This document shows, piece after piece, positions 5,205-13,342 of a DNA stretch of 14,951 nt. Under the pieces are notes generated by a model, which had not been told where the DNA came from, did not search any database, and saw only the letters and a program-made list of their open reading frames with translations. The translations under genes and the position numbers were made by a program. Location: contig JAUUSS010000057.1 in assembly GCA_030841765.1 (NCBI GenBank), positions 1 to 14,951 of the forward strand, given 5' to 3'. This DNA is from Collinsella aerofaciens (GTDB lineage Bacteria > Actinomycetota > Coriobacteriia > Coriobacteriales > Coriobacteriaceae). Within the stretch, counting starts at the first letter, position 1, and each line of letters opens with the position of its first letter.

Positions 5205-6635
5205 CTACTCGCCAAAGAACTCGTTGATCTTCTGCTCGTCGACGCCAAAGAACCACGTCAGGACAAAGCCGGCGGCATAGGCAAGCAGCATAGCGGCAAC
5301 GTAGCCGAGCTGCTGGCCAGGAACGACGATCAGCAGGCCAAACAGACCGGAAACGCCCTGAGAAACCGTGCCGATGTGAAGCAGCGCCGCGAGCGCGCCG
5401 CCAAATCCGGCACCCAGGCAGGCCGTCACAAACGGACGAACGAGCGGCAGCGTAACAGCATACATCAGAGGCTCGCCCACACCCAGGATTCCAACGGGAA
5501 TGGACTCTGCGACGTACTTCTTGAGCTTGGCGTTCTTGGTCTTAAAGTACAGCGCCAAACCGGCACCGACCTGGCCGCCGCCAGCCATCATAAGGATGGG
5601 AAGCAGGTAATTGATACCCTTGGTAGCGCCGTCGGGATCGTTGAGCATAGCGTGGATCGGCGTGAGCGCCTGATGCAGGCCGACGGACACCAGCGGCAAG
5701 AAGCCTGCCGACAGGATATAGCCGCCCAGGACGCCCAGCTTCTCGAAGATAAAGGTCAAAACGCTAAAGATGGCAGTCGTCAGCCATGCGCCAACCGGCT
5801 GGATGACGAGCATCAGAGCAAAGGCGCCGATGATGAGCACCAGCAGCGGGGACAAGAACGTGTCGAGTGCGTTGGGCATAACCTTGCGAATCTGACGCTC
5901 CATCCAGGCAAAAAATGCGCCAGCGATGAGAGCCGCGATCATGCCGCCCGCTGCGGGGTTGTACTGCGCACTGGTGAGCGGCAGCAGAATGGCAGTGGCA
6001 GGATCAGCCGCGCCAGGCGCAAGCAGGGGCATGGCACTGTTGGCGATACACATCATGCCGGCGATGCCGCCCAGCGCAGCGGAGCCACCAAACTCACGTG
6101 CCGCGTTATAGCCCACCAAGATGGGCAGATAGGCAAACAGGGCCCAGCCCATGGAACGAATGCCCTGATACCACCACTCGCCTGCAAGCGCGCCTGCCGT
6201 CGAGACGTTAATGACGTTGCAGATACCGTTGATGAGGCCAGCCGCAATGATGCCGGGAAGCAGGGCGACGAAGACATTGGAAATCTTCTTGAGGAAGGCC
6301 TGAACCGGCTTGGACTCGTGCTTGGCCTTCTGCGCGGCCTTGTTTGTGGCCGCAGCGTCAACCACGCTCTCGTCAGCAACGCCTTTCGCAAGGCCGGTGA
6401 GCTTGGAGAACTCCTCGAGCACCTTATTCACCTTGCCCGGACCCAGCACGATCTGCATCGTGTCGTCCTCGACCAGGCCCATCACGCCGTCGAGTGCCTT
6501 AATGCCCTCCGTGTCGACGTTGCCCGTGTCTTTGACGGTCACGCGCAGGCGCGTCATGCACGCCGCGTTTGCGAGCACGTTGTCTTTACCGCCCAAAAGG
6601 TCCAGCAGCTTTTGAGCCAGCTCTTTGTTCGTCAT
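5205..6635 (-). CDS. murP: PTS N-acetylmuramic acid transporter, EIIBC
   Basis: This is a 476-residue membrane protein with an EIIB domain (about 1-80), a charged Ala/Lys linker (about 82-110) and a multi-pass EIIC domain (about 111-476). The EIIB phosphocysteine is C26 in NAACMTRLRV. The EIIC active motifs are visible as GLHQALTPIH (319-328) and GEPLMYAVTLPL (387-398), typical of the glucose/sucrose superfamily. No EIIA domain is attached, as in MurP of E. coli, so phosphate must come from a separate EIIA. The ATG has AAGGAGG a few bases before it. It sits 57 bp after murQ and upstream of mupG, so MurNAc or the MurNAc-GlcNAc disaccharide is the likely substrate. The PTS family is certain; the substrate comes from gene context. 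Confidence 0.92.
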   Translation of the reverse strand: MTNKELAQKLLDLLGGKDNVLANAACMTRLRVTVKDTGNVDTEGIKALDGVMGLVEDDTMQIVLGPGKVNKVLEEFSKLTGLAKGVADESVVDAAATNKAAQKAKHESKPVQAFLKKISNVFVALLPGIIAAGLINGICNVINVSTAGALAGEWWYQGIRSMGWALFAYLPILVGYNAAREFGGSAALGGIAGMMCIANSAMPLLAPGAADPATAILLPLTSAQYNPAAGGMIAALIAGAFFAWMERQIRKVMPNALDTFLSPLLVLIIGAFALMLVIQPVGAWLTTAIFSVLTFIFEKLGVLGGYILSAGFLPLVSVGLHQALTPIHAMLNDPDGATKGINYLLPILMMAGGGQVGAGLALYFKTKNAKLKKYVAESIPVGILGVGEPLMYAVTLPLVRPFVTACLGAGFGGALAALLHIGTVSQGVSGLFGLLIVVPGQQLGYVAAMLLAYAAGFVLTWFFGVDEQKINEFFGE

Positions 6636-6692
6636 AAGTCCTCCTTGTATTGGGTATCTCGTCTGGATGTCATATCAGCTCACGCCGCGCAC

Positions 6693-7616
6693 CTATTGGG
6701 CATCGGCATTGCTCTTCTCATGGCCACTCACCGCAGCACGAACATGGCCTCGCGCCCGCTCAAGAGCTACCACAGCCTGCTCGGCATCGCAGTCCAGCAG
6801 TACCGAGACAATAGCGGTTTTTACGTGGCCACCGGCATCTGCAAGCGCCTGAACAGCGCGCTCGCGCGTGCAGCCGGTCGCCTCCATCACGATGTTCTGG
6901 CCGCGCACCACCAACTTCTCGTTCGTCTGCTGCACATCGACCATCAGGTTTTGGTATACCTTGCCAATCTTGACCATGGCACCGGTCGAAATCATGTTGA
7001 GAATGAGCTTTTGAACCGTTCCCGCCTTGAGTCTCGTTGAGCCGGTCAGCACCTCGGGACCGGGCACGGGCTCAATGGCAAGATCTGCGCTCTCCCCGAT
7101 CTTCGACCCTTGGTTACAGGCAATTGCAATGGTCTTGCACCCAGTTGCCTTGGCGTACACAAGGCCGCCCACCACATAGGGAGTACGACCGCTTGCCGCC
7201 AGGCCAACGACAAGATCCTTGTCCGAGAGTCCACGCTCCCGCAGGTCGCTCGCGCCAAGCTCCTCGCTGTCTTCGGCACCTTCGACAGCCTTGATAAACG
7301 CCGTCTCGCCCCCAGCAATGAGCCCGACGACCAGATCGGGCGATACGCCAAACGTAGGCGGGCACTCCGAAGCGTCAAGCACGCCCAAACGACCACTAGT
7401 GCCCGCGCCCATGTAAAAGACGCGACCGCCGCGCTCAAGCGCCTCGGCAGCCCAGTCGATTGCCGTGGCAACCTGTGGCAACACTTTCGTGACCGACTGG
7501 ACGGCACGGAGATCCTCATCGTTCATCGTCGTGACGATTTGCAGCGATGTCATCGTATCGAGGTCCATTGACCTTTGATTACGCTGTTCGGTCGTGAATT
7601 TTGTTAAATCGAGCAT
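6693..7616 (-). CDS. murQ: N-acetylmuramic acid 6-phosphate etherase
   Basis: This is a 307-residue cytoplasmic enzyme that removes the lactyl ether from MurNAc-6P, giving GlcNAc-6P and D-lactate. E. coli MurQ has 298 residues. The SIS-domain signature GAGTSGRLGVLDASECPPTF spans residues 70-89. Residues E84 and E115 match the two catalytic glutamates known from E. coli MurQ (E83, E114). The motif LTGSTRLKAGT, also typical, occurs later. The ATG at 7616 is preceded by GATGAGGTG, which overlaps the stop codon of murR, and the gap is only 10 bp, so translation is probably coupled. The open frame continues to 7829 inside murR but that part is a shadow. Confidence 0.96.
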   Translation of the reverse strand: MLDLTKFTTEQRNQRSMDLDTMTSLQIVTTMNDEDLRAVQSVTKVLPQVATAIDWAAEALERGGRVFYMGAGTSGRLGVLDASECPPTFGVSPDLVVGLIAGGETAFIKAVEGAEDSEELGASDLRERGLSDKDLVVGLAASGRTPYVVGGLVYAKATGCKTIAIACNQGSKIGESADLAIEPVPGPEVLTGSTRLKAGTVQKLILNMISTGAMVKIGKVYQNLMVDVQQTNEKLVVRGQNIVMEATGCTRERAVQALADAGGHVKTAIVSVLLDCDAEQAVVALERARGHVRAAVSGHEKSNADAQ

Positions 7617-7626
7617 TTCATTCACC

Positions 7627-8478
7627 TCATCTTTCCTGTTTCTCGATGTAGTTTTGCTTAATGACATGCGTCGCCCGTTCGTAGTCACTGGCAACGTAAG
7701 CAGCGTACAGGGCATCGACAACCATAAGCTGGGCCATACGCGAAGCCATGGCACCGCTGCGGACCAAGGGTTCACTCGCAGCGACGCCGAGCACGGCATC
7801 GGCCATGGTGGCAAGCTTGGATGATCCATCTACTTTGGTAACGGCCACAACGGGACAGTTGTGACGTTGAGCCTCGGCGGTGCAGTCCAGCACCTCTTGC
7901 GTCAAGCCCGAGTAGCTAAAGGCGATTGCCATATCGCCCTCATGCATGTTCTTGGCACATAAGAGCTGATCATGCCAGTCGTCGTACAGATGGCACTCTT
8001 TGTCGACACGCATGAGCTTTTGCGCCAGGTCGTGCGCGACCAAACGAGAGGCACCAATACCGAACAGATTGACCGCGCGTGCCCGCTTAAGACGGGCCGC
8101 GCATCGCTCCAAGACGGTGTAATCGAGCGTTCGCGCCGTCGCCTCGATCGTACGCACGTTGCTTTTCATCACCTTCCCCACGATACGTTCGACGCTGTCA
8201 TCCATGGAGATGTCCTCGAGGGCTACGTCTTTCTTATCACCTAAGAGCGCCAGCTCGGCAATCAGTTCGCGCTGGAACTCCTTGTAGCCCGCAAAACCCA
8301 AACGCTTGCAAAAGCGCAAAATGCTCGAGGGCGCGGAGAACGTGACATCGGCAAGACCGCGGACGGACAGCCCGACCACCTCGTGCGGATGAGCGCTTAC
8401 ATATGCGATGACATTGCGTTCCGCCGGGCTCGCGCTGAGCTCACGCTCGCGAAGCCGCAAAAGCAATCCGTTTGCCAT
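7627..8478 (-). CDS. murR: RpiR-family regulator of MurNAc utilisation
   Basis: This is a 283-residue regulator with an N-terminal RpiR helix-turn-helix (about 15-70, including LADVTFSAPSSILRFCKRLG, then FAGYKEFQ) and a C-terminal SIS domain (about 105-240, including NLFGIGASRLVAHDLAQKL and AFSYSG) that binds phosphosugars. In E. coli and Staphylococcus, MurR senses MurNAc-6P and represses murQP; the same role is inferred here from its place as first gene of the cluster. The ATG at 8478 has GGAGG eight bases before it; a GTG nine bases upstream overlaps that ribosome site and is less likely. The upstream gap holds two palindromes that may be its binding sites. Confidence 0.88.
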   Translation of the reverse strand: MANGLLLRLRERELSASPAERNVIAYVSAHPHEVVGLSVRGLADVTFSAPSSILRFCKRLGFAGYKEFQRELIAELALLGDKKDVALEDISMDDSVERIVGKVMKSNVRTIEATARTLDYTVLERCAARLKRARAVNLFGIGASRLVAHDLAQKLMRVDKECHLYDDWHDQLLCAKNMHEGDMAIAFSYSGLTQEVLDCTAEAQRHNCPVVAVTKVDGSSKLATMADAVLGVAASEPLVRSGAMASRMAQLMVVDALYAAYVASDYERATHVIKQNYIEKQER

Positions 8479-8501
8479 CTCAAACACCTCCGTTGAGAAG
8501 A

Positions 8502-8562
8502 ATTAAAGACCAACGAACGATTCGTACCGGATACAAACAGCTTTTGCGGTACATTGTGCCGC
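8502..8562 (-). promoter_or_regulatory. Control region of the mur cluster with two palindromes
   Basis: Between the VanZ terminator and murR, the minus strand has a possible -10 TTTAAT (8502-8507) but no good -35. Just upstream is the exact inverted repeat ACGAA/TTCGT with a 3-bp centre (8513-8525). Further up is a 17-bp near-palindrome with seven of eight pairs matched (8546-8562). Both are candidate MurR or catabolite-control sites. The assignment to a protein is inference. Confidence 0.4.
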
Positions 8563-8573
8563 ATCGTGGCGCA

Positions 8574-8601
8574 CAAAGGGCGAGCGTTCTACCGCTCGCC
8601 C
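8574..8601 (-). terminator. Probable terminator of the VanZ-family gene
   Basis: A perfect 9-bp stem (8578-8586 with 8593-8601) and 6-nt loop are followed on the minus strand by a short TTTGTG tail. The stem is strong and the T-run weak. It lies about 80 bp after the VanZ-family stop and isolates the mur cluster. Confidence 0.6.
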
Positions 8602-8682
8602 CTCAAATCCGACCGCTCGGAAATACGCGCGACACAAAATAATTCAACAAGGTCGCATTATCAGAAACGGGTTTGTTACCGG

Positions 8683-9264
8683 CTAGAGCCTCGCATGGGC
8701 GCCGATCGGCCGAGTCGCATGGCGCACCAACGCCGCCGCCAGCAATACCAACAGCATGGCGGTGACATAGCCCGCAGCATCGAATCCTAAATCGATAACG
8801 TCGAAATGCCTGCCGGGAACAAAGATCTTATGTACCTGATCGCCAACGGAGCAGGCGGCGCAAAAGAGCAATACGGGCACGCAACGGGAGCATACGCTCC
8901 GCGGACGCCTGGAAAAGCAAACCACGACCACCGAGGCGAACAATCCGACGAAGAAAAACTCTACGGTATGGGCAACGCGACGGACGTTCGTGCCCACCCA
9001 CATGCGAATGGAAGCAAGTCGGCCAGACCGGACATTCGAGGCAGCCGAATCGGTGCCCCCGGTCATTCCGTTCTCCGCCTGAGCTTCACCCGTGGCATCG
9101 ACAGCCTGAACGCCCGTAGCCTGGCCCTCCACCACACGCGCGGTAGACTCGCTCAGCAACGACGTCTCCACCGCATTTTGCTCCGTCAGCACCCAGATGC
9201 CCGCCAGCGTTGCAGCGAACAGAACGATCGCGGTCCATCCGATTATCTGTTTTACGCGCGCCAA
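8683..9264 (-). CDS. VanZ-family membrane protein
   Basis: This is a 193-residue membrane protein. The first membrane segment (about residues 7-26) is followed by a hydrophilic Ala/Thr/Glu-rich stretch (about 28-90), then a VanZ-like part. That part holds VRRVAHTVEFFFVG (94-107), hydrophobic helices at about 101-117 and 128-140, the DQVHKIFVPGRHFDVIDLG motif (142-160) and a last helix (about 163-180). VanZ gives low-level teicoplanin resistance in enterococci, but most family members have no proven role. The start is taken as TTG at 9264, because AAAGGAGG stands seven bases before it and the next possible start further up has no such site. It is a single gene, with a terminator on the mur side. 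No other van genes are present, so glycopeptide resistance should not be assumed. Confidence 0.8.
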   Translation of the reverse strand: MARVKQIIGWTAIVLFAATLAGIWVLTEQNAVETSLLSESTARVVEGQATGVQAVDATGEAQAENGMTGGTDSAASNVRSGRLASIRMWVGTNVRRVAHTVEFFFVGLFASVVVVCFSRRPRSVCSRCVPVLLFCAACSVGDQVHKIFVPGRHFDVIDLGFDAAGYVTAMLLVLLAAALVRHATRPIGAHARL

Positions 9265-9368
9265 GGGCCAACCTCCTTTTTTGAATATCAGCGAGTGTAG
9301 CCCCAAATGGCATCGTCACCGTATCAAAATTTGAATCGCAACAGGAAGCGACAAAGCGACGCAAACCC

Positions 9369-9974
9369 CTACCCCGCCTCGCGCATCCAGCGATCGAACG
9401 TCCCCACGCACACGCCCAGGCACTTTGCTGCCTGGCTGCGGGTAATATCGCCCGCCTCATAGCTATCGCGCACCAGCTCAAACTGAGGAGGGCACGGCTT
9501 GCGAGGTCGACCGAAACGGACCCCTCGCGCCCGCGCCGCTGCAATTCCCTCCGCTTGGCGCCGATGGATATTCTCGCGCTCCACCTGCGCCACGTAGCTC
9601 AGCAGTTGCAGCACAATATCGGCAATCAGGACGTTGGTCACATCCGGCGCGCCGCTGGCCCTAGCGCGCGTGTCAAGCAATGGCATGTCCAACACCACAA
9701 TGGCAACCCCAAGCTCCTTGGTAATGCGTCGCCATTCCTCAAGAATCTCGGAGTAATTACGGCCAAGTCGGTCGATAGAAAGCACCACCAGCACGTCCCC
9801 GTCTCCCAGGACGTGCAGCAGCTCGCGATAACGCGGTCGATCGAAGTCCTTGCCGCTCGCATGGTCGGCATAAATATTCGCCGAGCCCACGCCATAGGCG
9901 CCCAGCGCATCCAGCTGCCGATTCAGATTCTGATCGCGCGAACTCACCCGCGCATAACCGTACACCGTCGCCAT
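9369..9974 (-). CDS. Small serine recombinase (resolvase/invertase family)
   Basis: This is a 201-residue serine recombinase. The catalytic domain (about 1-140) starts with YGYARVSSRDQN, where S11 is the predicted nucleophile and R9 its partner. The SIDRLGRN motif gives D68, R69 and R72, which align with D67, R68 and R71 of gamma-delta resolvase. A long helix (about 124-150) leads to FGRPRKP and a C-terminal helix-turn-helix (about 165-198). All key residues are present, so it is probably active. The size fits resolvases and Hin-type invertases, not large integrases. The ATG at 9974 has a GGGG a few bases upstream. No transposase or other mobile-element gene is next to it. An inverted repeat with 13-bp arms lies immediately upstream. 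Confidence 0.88.
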   Translation of the reverse strand: MATVYGYARVSSRDQNLNRQLDALGAYGVGSANIYADHASGKDFDRPRYRELLHVLGDGDVLVVLSIDRLGRNYSEILEEWRRITKELGVAIVVLDMPLLDTRARASGAPDVTNVLIADIVLQLLSYVAQVERENIHRRQAEGIAAARARGVRFGRPRKPCPPQFELVRDSYEAGDITRSQAAKCLGVCVGTFDRWMREAG

Positions 9975-9993
9975 CTCATCCCCGCTTTCTTGT

Positions 9994-10051
9994 AAACCTG
10001 CCAAAAGGGACAGGTTTATTTTGGTAGGTTTTACCTCTCAAATAGCAGGTA
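9994..10051. repeat. Inverted and direct repeats upstream of the recombinase
   Basis: Arms 9994-10006 and 10019-10031 are complementary at 12 of 13 positions around a 12-nt centre. The half-site core (C/T)AGGT recurs at 10011-10017, 10025-10031 and 10046-10051. Clustered half-sites beside a serine recombinase gene resemble a res site or an autoregulatory operator. The site also covers the probable promoter region (TTGAGA at about 10034-10039 on the minus strand). Confidence 0.55.
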
Positions 10052-10097
10052 AGCGGGCGGCCGAGCAGACGGCAAGGTAGCCATGATTCAAATGCGA

Positions 10098-10121
10098 AGG
10101 GCGGTCCCGAAAGGCCGCCCT
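10098..10121 (-). terminator. Possible terminator of rnr
   Basis: A 7-bp GC-rich stem, AGGGCGG/CCGCCCT, with a 10-nt loop lies about 30 bp after the rnr stop. Only a weak T-rich tail (TTCGCATTTG) follows on the minus strand, so it may work poorly. Confidence 0.45.
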
Positions 10122-10150
10122 CCGCTCCCCCACCATCAGTCGGGATTTGG

Positions 10151-12286
10151 CTAATGGATAAGCTTAAAGTCCAAGTGCCCACGCGTGGTATTGACGCGCG
10201 AGACCTCGATAATCACGCGCTGCCCCAGCTCGTAACGGGTGCCCGTGTCGGCACCTGTGAGCGCTAGCGCGTCCTCGTCGAACTCGAACCACTCGTTGCC
10301 CAGGCTCTTGATCGAAACCAAGCCTTCGACCTGCGTTAGGTCCAAGCGCACAAAGAGGCCCATGCTGCTAACCCACGAGACGGTTCCGGCATAGCGCTCG
10401 CCCAGACGGTCCTCATAGTACTGGGCAATCTTGATCTTTTGCGTCGCATGGCTGGCGGCATCTGCCGCGCGCTCGGCATCGCTGCATGCGCGGCAGATCT
10501 GCGGCAGAATGCGCGGCAGTGACTCGCGCCCCTTGCCGATCAGGCGCGGCGTACGGACCAGGGCGTCCTTGCCGCCCAGCTGCTCATAGGCCAACTGCAG
10601 CTTGAGTACGCGGTGCACCACCAGATCGGGGTAGCGACGGATGGGACTCGTAAAGTGACAGTAGCACGGCGCGGCGAGCGCAAAGTGGCCCTCGTTGCGC
10701 GGCTTGTACAGCGCGCGCTGCATGCTGCGCAGAAGCAGCGTGTTAACGAGCGGTGCGTTGGCCGTACCGGCGGCAGCATCAACTGCAGCCTGCAGCTCAT
10801 CGGGGCTCCCCAGGGCAATACCGGCAGCACGGCGATCGTCGATGATGCCTAGCTGCGCCAGCGCAACGGCAGCACCGTGCAGGCTATCGGGGCTCGGATC
10901 CTCATGCACGCGATAGCAGGCCTCGATATCACGGTCTGCCAGCCACTCTGCAACGCACTCGTTGGCGAGCAGCATAGCTTCCTCGATAAGCGACGTGGCA
11001 CACGAACGCTCACGCGCCACAATCTGCACGGGCACTCCGTCCTCATCCAACAGAGCACGAATCTCGGCCGTGTCAAAATCGACCGAGCCGCGGGCGCGAC
11101 GGATACGACGGCGGAGTTCGGCGAGTTCGTTAGCGGCGACAAGGAAATCGCCGAGGTCGACGTTGTAGCCGCGGGCGGCCTCCTCGCACGCAAGACCGCG
11201 CTCAAGCGCTTCCTCGCGCGAGGTCTCGGCAGCCGCAACATCCTCGGCCGCACCCTCCAGCACCGAATACTCAACCGCGCCGGCACGCACCAGCAGCGCC
11301 TCGGCGCCGTCATAGTCCATACGCACACGCGAGCGAATCACGCTGGGGTACGGATCGTAATGCCGCACGCGACCCTGTGCATCGAGCTCAATGTCAACGG
11401 TAAACGCAAGACGGTCCTCGTCAGGGCGAAGCGAGCACAGGTCACAGGACAGGCGTTCGGGCAGCATGGGAAGCACGCGATCGGCCAGATACACCGATGT
11501 CGTACGATGGCGAGCCTCAAGATCGATATGCCCGTCCCAAGCCACATAGTGTGAAACGTCAGCGATATGCACACCCAGCTTGTAGCCACCCTCGGGCGTG
11601 CGCTCCAGCGAAACGGCATCGTCAAAGTCGCGTGCGTCGACCGGGTCGATCGTGATGACAAAGCGGTCGCGCAGATCGCGGCGGAGCGGGTCCTTAAGCG
11701 CCGCGGACACATCGAGCGAAAGCCCCTCGGCCTCGTCCAGCGCGGCCTCGGGATAGCTATCGGTATAGCCGTAACGCGCCATCACATATTGAACGCCCAA
11801 ATCGGGCGCGTCATCTCCGCCAATGCGGCGTTCGATCGTCACAGCGCCCGATTCCAGGCGCGTCGGGTAGGTCAAAATGCGCGCGACAACAGCATCACCC
11901 GGGTGAACGCCCAGACGATCCGCCGAGGTATCCTCAGGCAGAATGAAGAAGTCAGCCTTCAGACGCGAATCGAGTGGCTCGATCACACCGAGCGGACCGG
12001 CGGTCTGGTACGTACCCACCACGCTTATGGCTGCGCGCTCAACCACGCCTTCGATCACGGCGCGCCGCTCACCGTGCGGGCTGTTCTTAATGCTCACGGC
12101 AACGGTATCGCCATCCATAATCTCGCGCTTGCCACGGCCCATGACCTTGTAGTCGCCATTCTCGGTTATGACATAGGCACTGTGCTCATGGAGCTGCACG
12201 CGCCCGGTCAGGCTCGGACGGCGTTCGCTGCGCACCGGCCCGCGCTTATTGCGAGCTCCACGCTTATGCTTGTTATTGCGCCCCAT
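10151..12286 (-). CDS. rnr: Ribonuclease R (RNB-family 3'-5' exoribonuclease)
   Basis: This is a 711-residue cytoplasmic exoribonuclease that degrades structured RNA and, with SmpB/tmRNA, faulty mRNAs. A basic N-terminus (about 1-25) leads to cold-shock-type OB domains (about 26-155). The RNB catalytic domain begins near residue 200; its metal-binding motif DPVDARDFDDA spans 214-224, and CHFTSPIRRYPDLVVHR marks its C-terminal part. An S1 domain (about 631-711) ends the protein. The long Lys-rich tail and N-terminal helix-turn-helix of the E. coli enzyme (813 residues) are absent, which is usual in shorter Gram-positive forms. AGGAGG stands about four bases before the ATG. It is separated from ftsX by a terminator, so it has its own transcript. 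Confidence 0.96.
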   Translation of the reverse strand: MGRNNKHKRGARNKRGPVRSERRPSLTGRVQLHEHSAYVITENGDYKVMGRGKREIMDGDTVAVSIKNSPHGERRAVIEGVVERAAISVVGTYQTAGPLGVIEPLDSRLKADFFILPEDTSADRLGVHPGDAVVARILTYPTRLESGAVTIERRIGGDDAPDLGVQYVMARYGYTDSYPEAALDEAEGLSLDVSAALKDPLRRDLRDRFVITIDPVDARDFDDAVSLERTPEGGYKLGVHIADVSHYVAWDGHIDLEARHRTTSVYLADRVLPMLPERLSCDLCSLRPDEDRLAFTVDIELDAQGRVRHYDPYPSVIRSRVRMDYDGAEALLVRAGAVEYSVLEGAAEDVAAAETSREEALERGLACEEAARGYNVDLGDFLVAANELAELRRRIRRARGSVDFDTAEIRALLDEDGVPVQIVARERSCATSLIEEAMLLANECVAEWLADRDIEACYRVHEDPSPDSLHGAAVALAQLGIIDDRRAAGIALGSPDELQAAVDAAAGTANAPLVNTLLLRSMQRALYKPRNEGHFALAAPCYCHFTSPIRRYPDLVVHRVLKLQLAYEQLGGKDALVRTPRLIGKGRESLPRILPQICRACSDAERAADAASHATQKIKIAQYYEDRLGERYAGTVSWVSSMGLFVRLDLTQVEGLVSIKSLGNEWFEFDEDALALTGADTGTRYELGQRVIIEVSRVNTTRGHLDFKLIH

Positions 12287-12363
12287 GGCGCCTCCTAACT
12301 ATCGATTGCCGACTCCAAAGAGTCTACCCAAATGATTCGCCATCCTGCCGTCCCCTAGGGATC

Positions 12364-12397
12364 AAAAAACGGGCCGCCCCATAAGAGACGACCCGTT
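12364..12397 (-). terminator. Intrinsic terminator of ftsEX
   Basis: A 13-bp stem (12368-12380 with 12385-12397), with three G-U pairs that form only in minus-strand RNA, and a 4-nt loop lead into TTTTTTGA. It lies about 25 bp after the ftsX stop and ends the ftsE-ftsX transcript. Confidence 0.9.
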
Positions 12398-12421
12398 GGA
12401 AGGGATGAATTCCAGGCATGC

Positions 12422-13342
12422 CTACACGCGCAGGTAGCGGCGCATGGCGATGGCAGAACCAAAGAGACCGATAATCACGCCGACCAGAATCAGCGCAGCA
12501 TAGGTCACCAGGTAGTACTGCATCGGCAGGGCAAACGACATCCAGCCGATGCTCTCCTGCAGACGCGGAATCATCAGATTGCGCAGCAGCTCCAGAACGC
12601 CGATGGAAAGCAGCGAACCCAAAATGGCCTGCAGTACGCCCTCGGTGATAAACGGGCCACGAATGAAGCCGTTGCTGGCGCCGACCAGACGCATAATCGC
12701 AATCTCACGACGACGCGCCGTGATGGACAGGCGAATCGTGTTGTTGATGAAGATGAATGCGATAAAGGTCAGAAGGCCAACGAGCACCACGGCGGCGATG
12801 CGGATGTAGTTGGTCACCTGGAACAGGCGGCTCACTTCCTCCTGGCCGTACAGCACGCTCGCGTTGACGTCGCCGTCATCCGCGATCTTCTGGAAATCGG
12901 CATCCTTCTTGAGCTTCTTTGCCGTGCTCTCGACCTTGGACGGATCGTCCATCTCAATAGCGAAGGAAGCCGGCAGCGGGTTCTGGCCATCGAGCGCGCT
13001 CATGGTGGCGTCGGCGTTGCCCGACATCTTGCTCGTATACTCGGCCAGCGCGTCGTCCTTGTCCTTATAGGTCACGGACTTGACGTTATTCCACGTCTTA
13101 AGCTCGGCCTCAAAAGCCTGAACATCGGCCTGATCGGCGTCATCACTAATGAACGCGTTGATGACAACCTGATCCTCGACGGTGCCGATCACGGAGTTCA
13201 GCATCGCAGAGCCCATGATGAACAGGCCGATGATAAACAGCGAAAGGAAGATCGTGATGACGGCGCCGAGCGAGGTAGTCCAGTTACGGAAGAAGTGGCT
13301 GATTGCCTCTTTGAAGGAGTAGCCCACGTTAGTTGGTGCCAT
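12422..13342 (-). CDS. ftsX: Cell division protein FtsX
   Basis: This is a 306-residue membrane partner of FtsE. It has a short cytoplasmic N-terminus (GYSFKEAISHFFRNW), a first membrane helix (about 22-44), a large extracytoplasmic domain (about 46-175) and three more helices (about 180-202, 231-255 and 279-300). The block RREIAIMRLVGASNGFIRGPF (211-231) is the standard FtsX signature at the cytoplasmic side, where FtsE docks. In Gram-positive bacteria FtsX passes FtsE's ATP-driven signal to wall hydrolases through the outer loop. The start overlaps the last 14 bp of ftsE. The nearest GGAGG is about 11 bases upstream, rather far, so translation is probably coupled to ftsE. The assignment is firm. 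Confidence 0.96.
   Translation of the reverse strand: MAPTNVGYSFKEAISHFFRNWTTSLGAVITIFLSLFIIGLFIMGSAMLNSVIGTVEDQVVINAFISDDADQADVQAFEAELKTWNNVKSVTYKDKDDALAEYTSKMSGNADATMSALDGQNPLPASFAIEMDDPSKVESTAKKLKKDADFQKIADDGDVNASVLYGQEEVSRLFQVTNYIRIAAVVLVGLLTFIAFIFINNTIRLSITARRREIAIMRLVGASNGFIRGPFITEGVLQAILGSLLSIGVLELLRNLMIPRLQESIGWMSFALPMQYYLVTYAALILVGVIIGLFGSAIAMRRYLRV

Noticed and set aside
5376..7040. 554-residue open frame on the plus strand opposite murP and murQ
   Set aside because: It lies antisense to two clearly recognised genes and reads as a charged, His/Gln/Arg-rich protein with no motif. Long antisense frames are common in GC-rich DNA.
7617..7829. Longer N-terminus for MurQ
   Set aside because: It would overlap the end of murR in another frame; family length and the ribosome site support the ATG at 7616.
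8683..9264. Vancomycin or teicoplanin resistance locus
   Set aside because: Only a VanZ-family protein is present; vanHAX and vanRS genes are absent, and most VanZ relatives have unknown roles.
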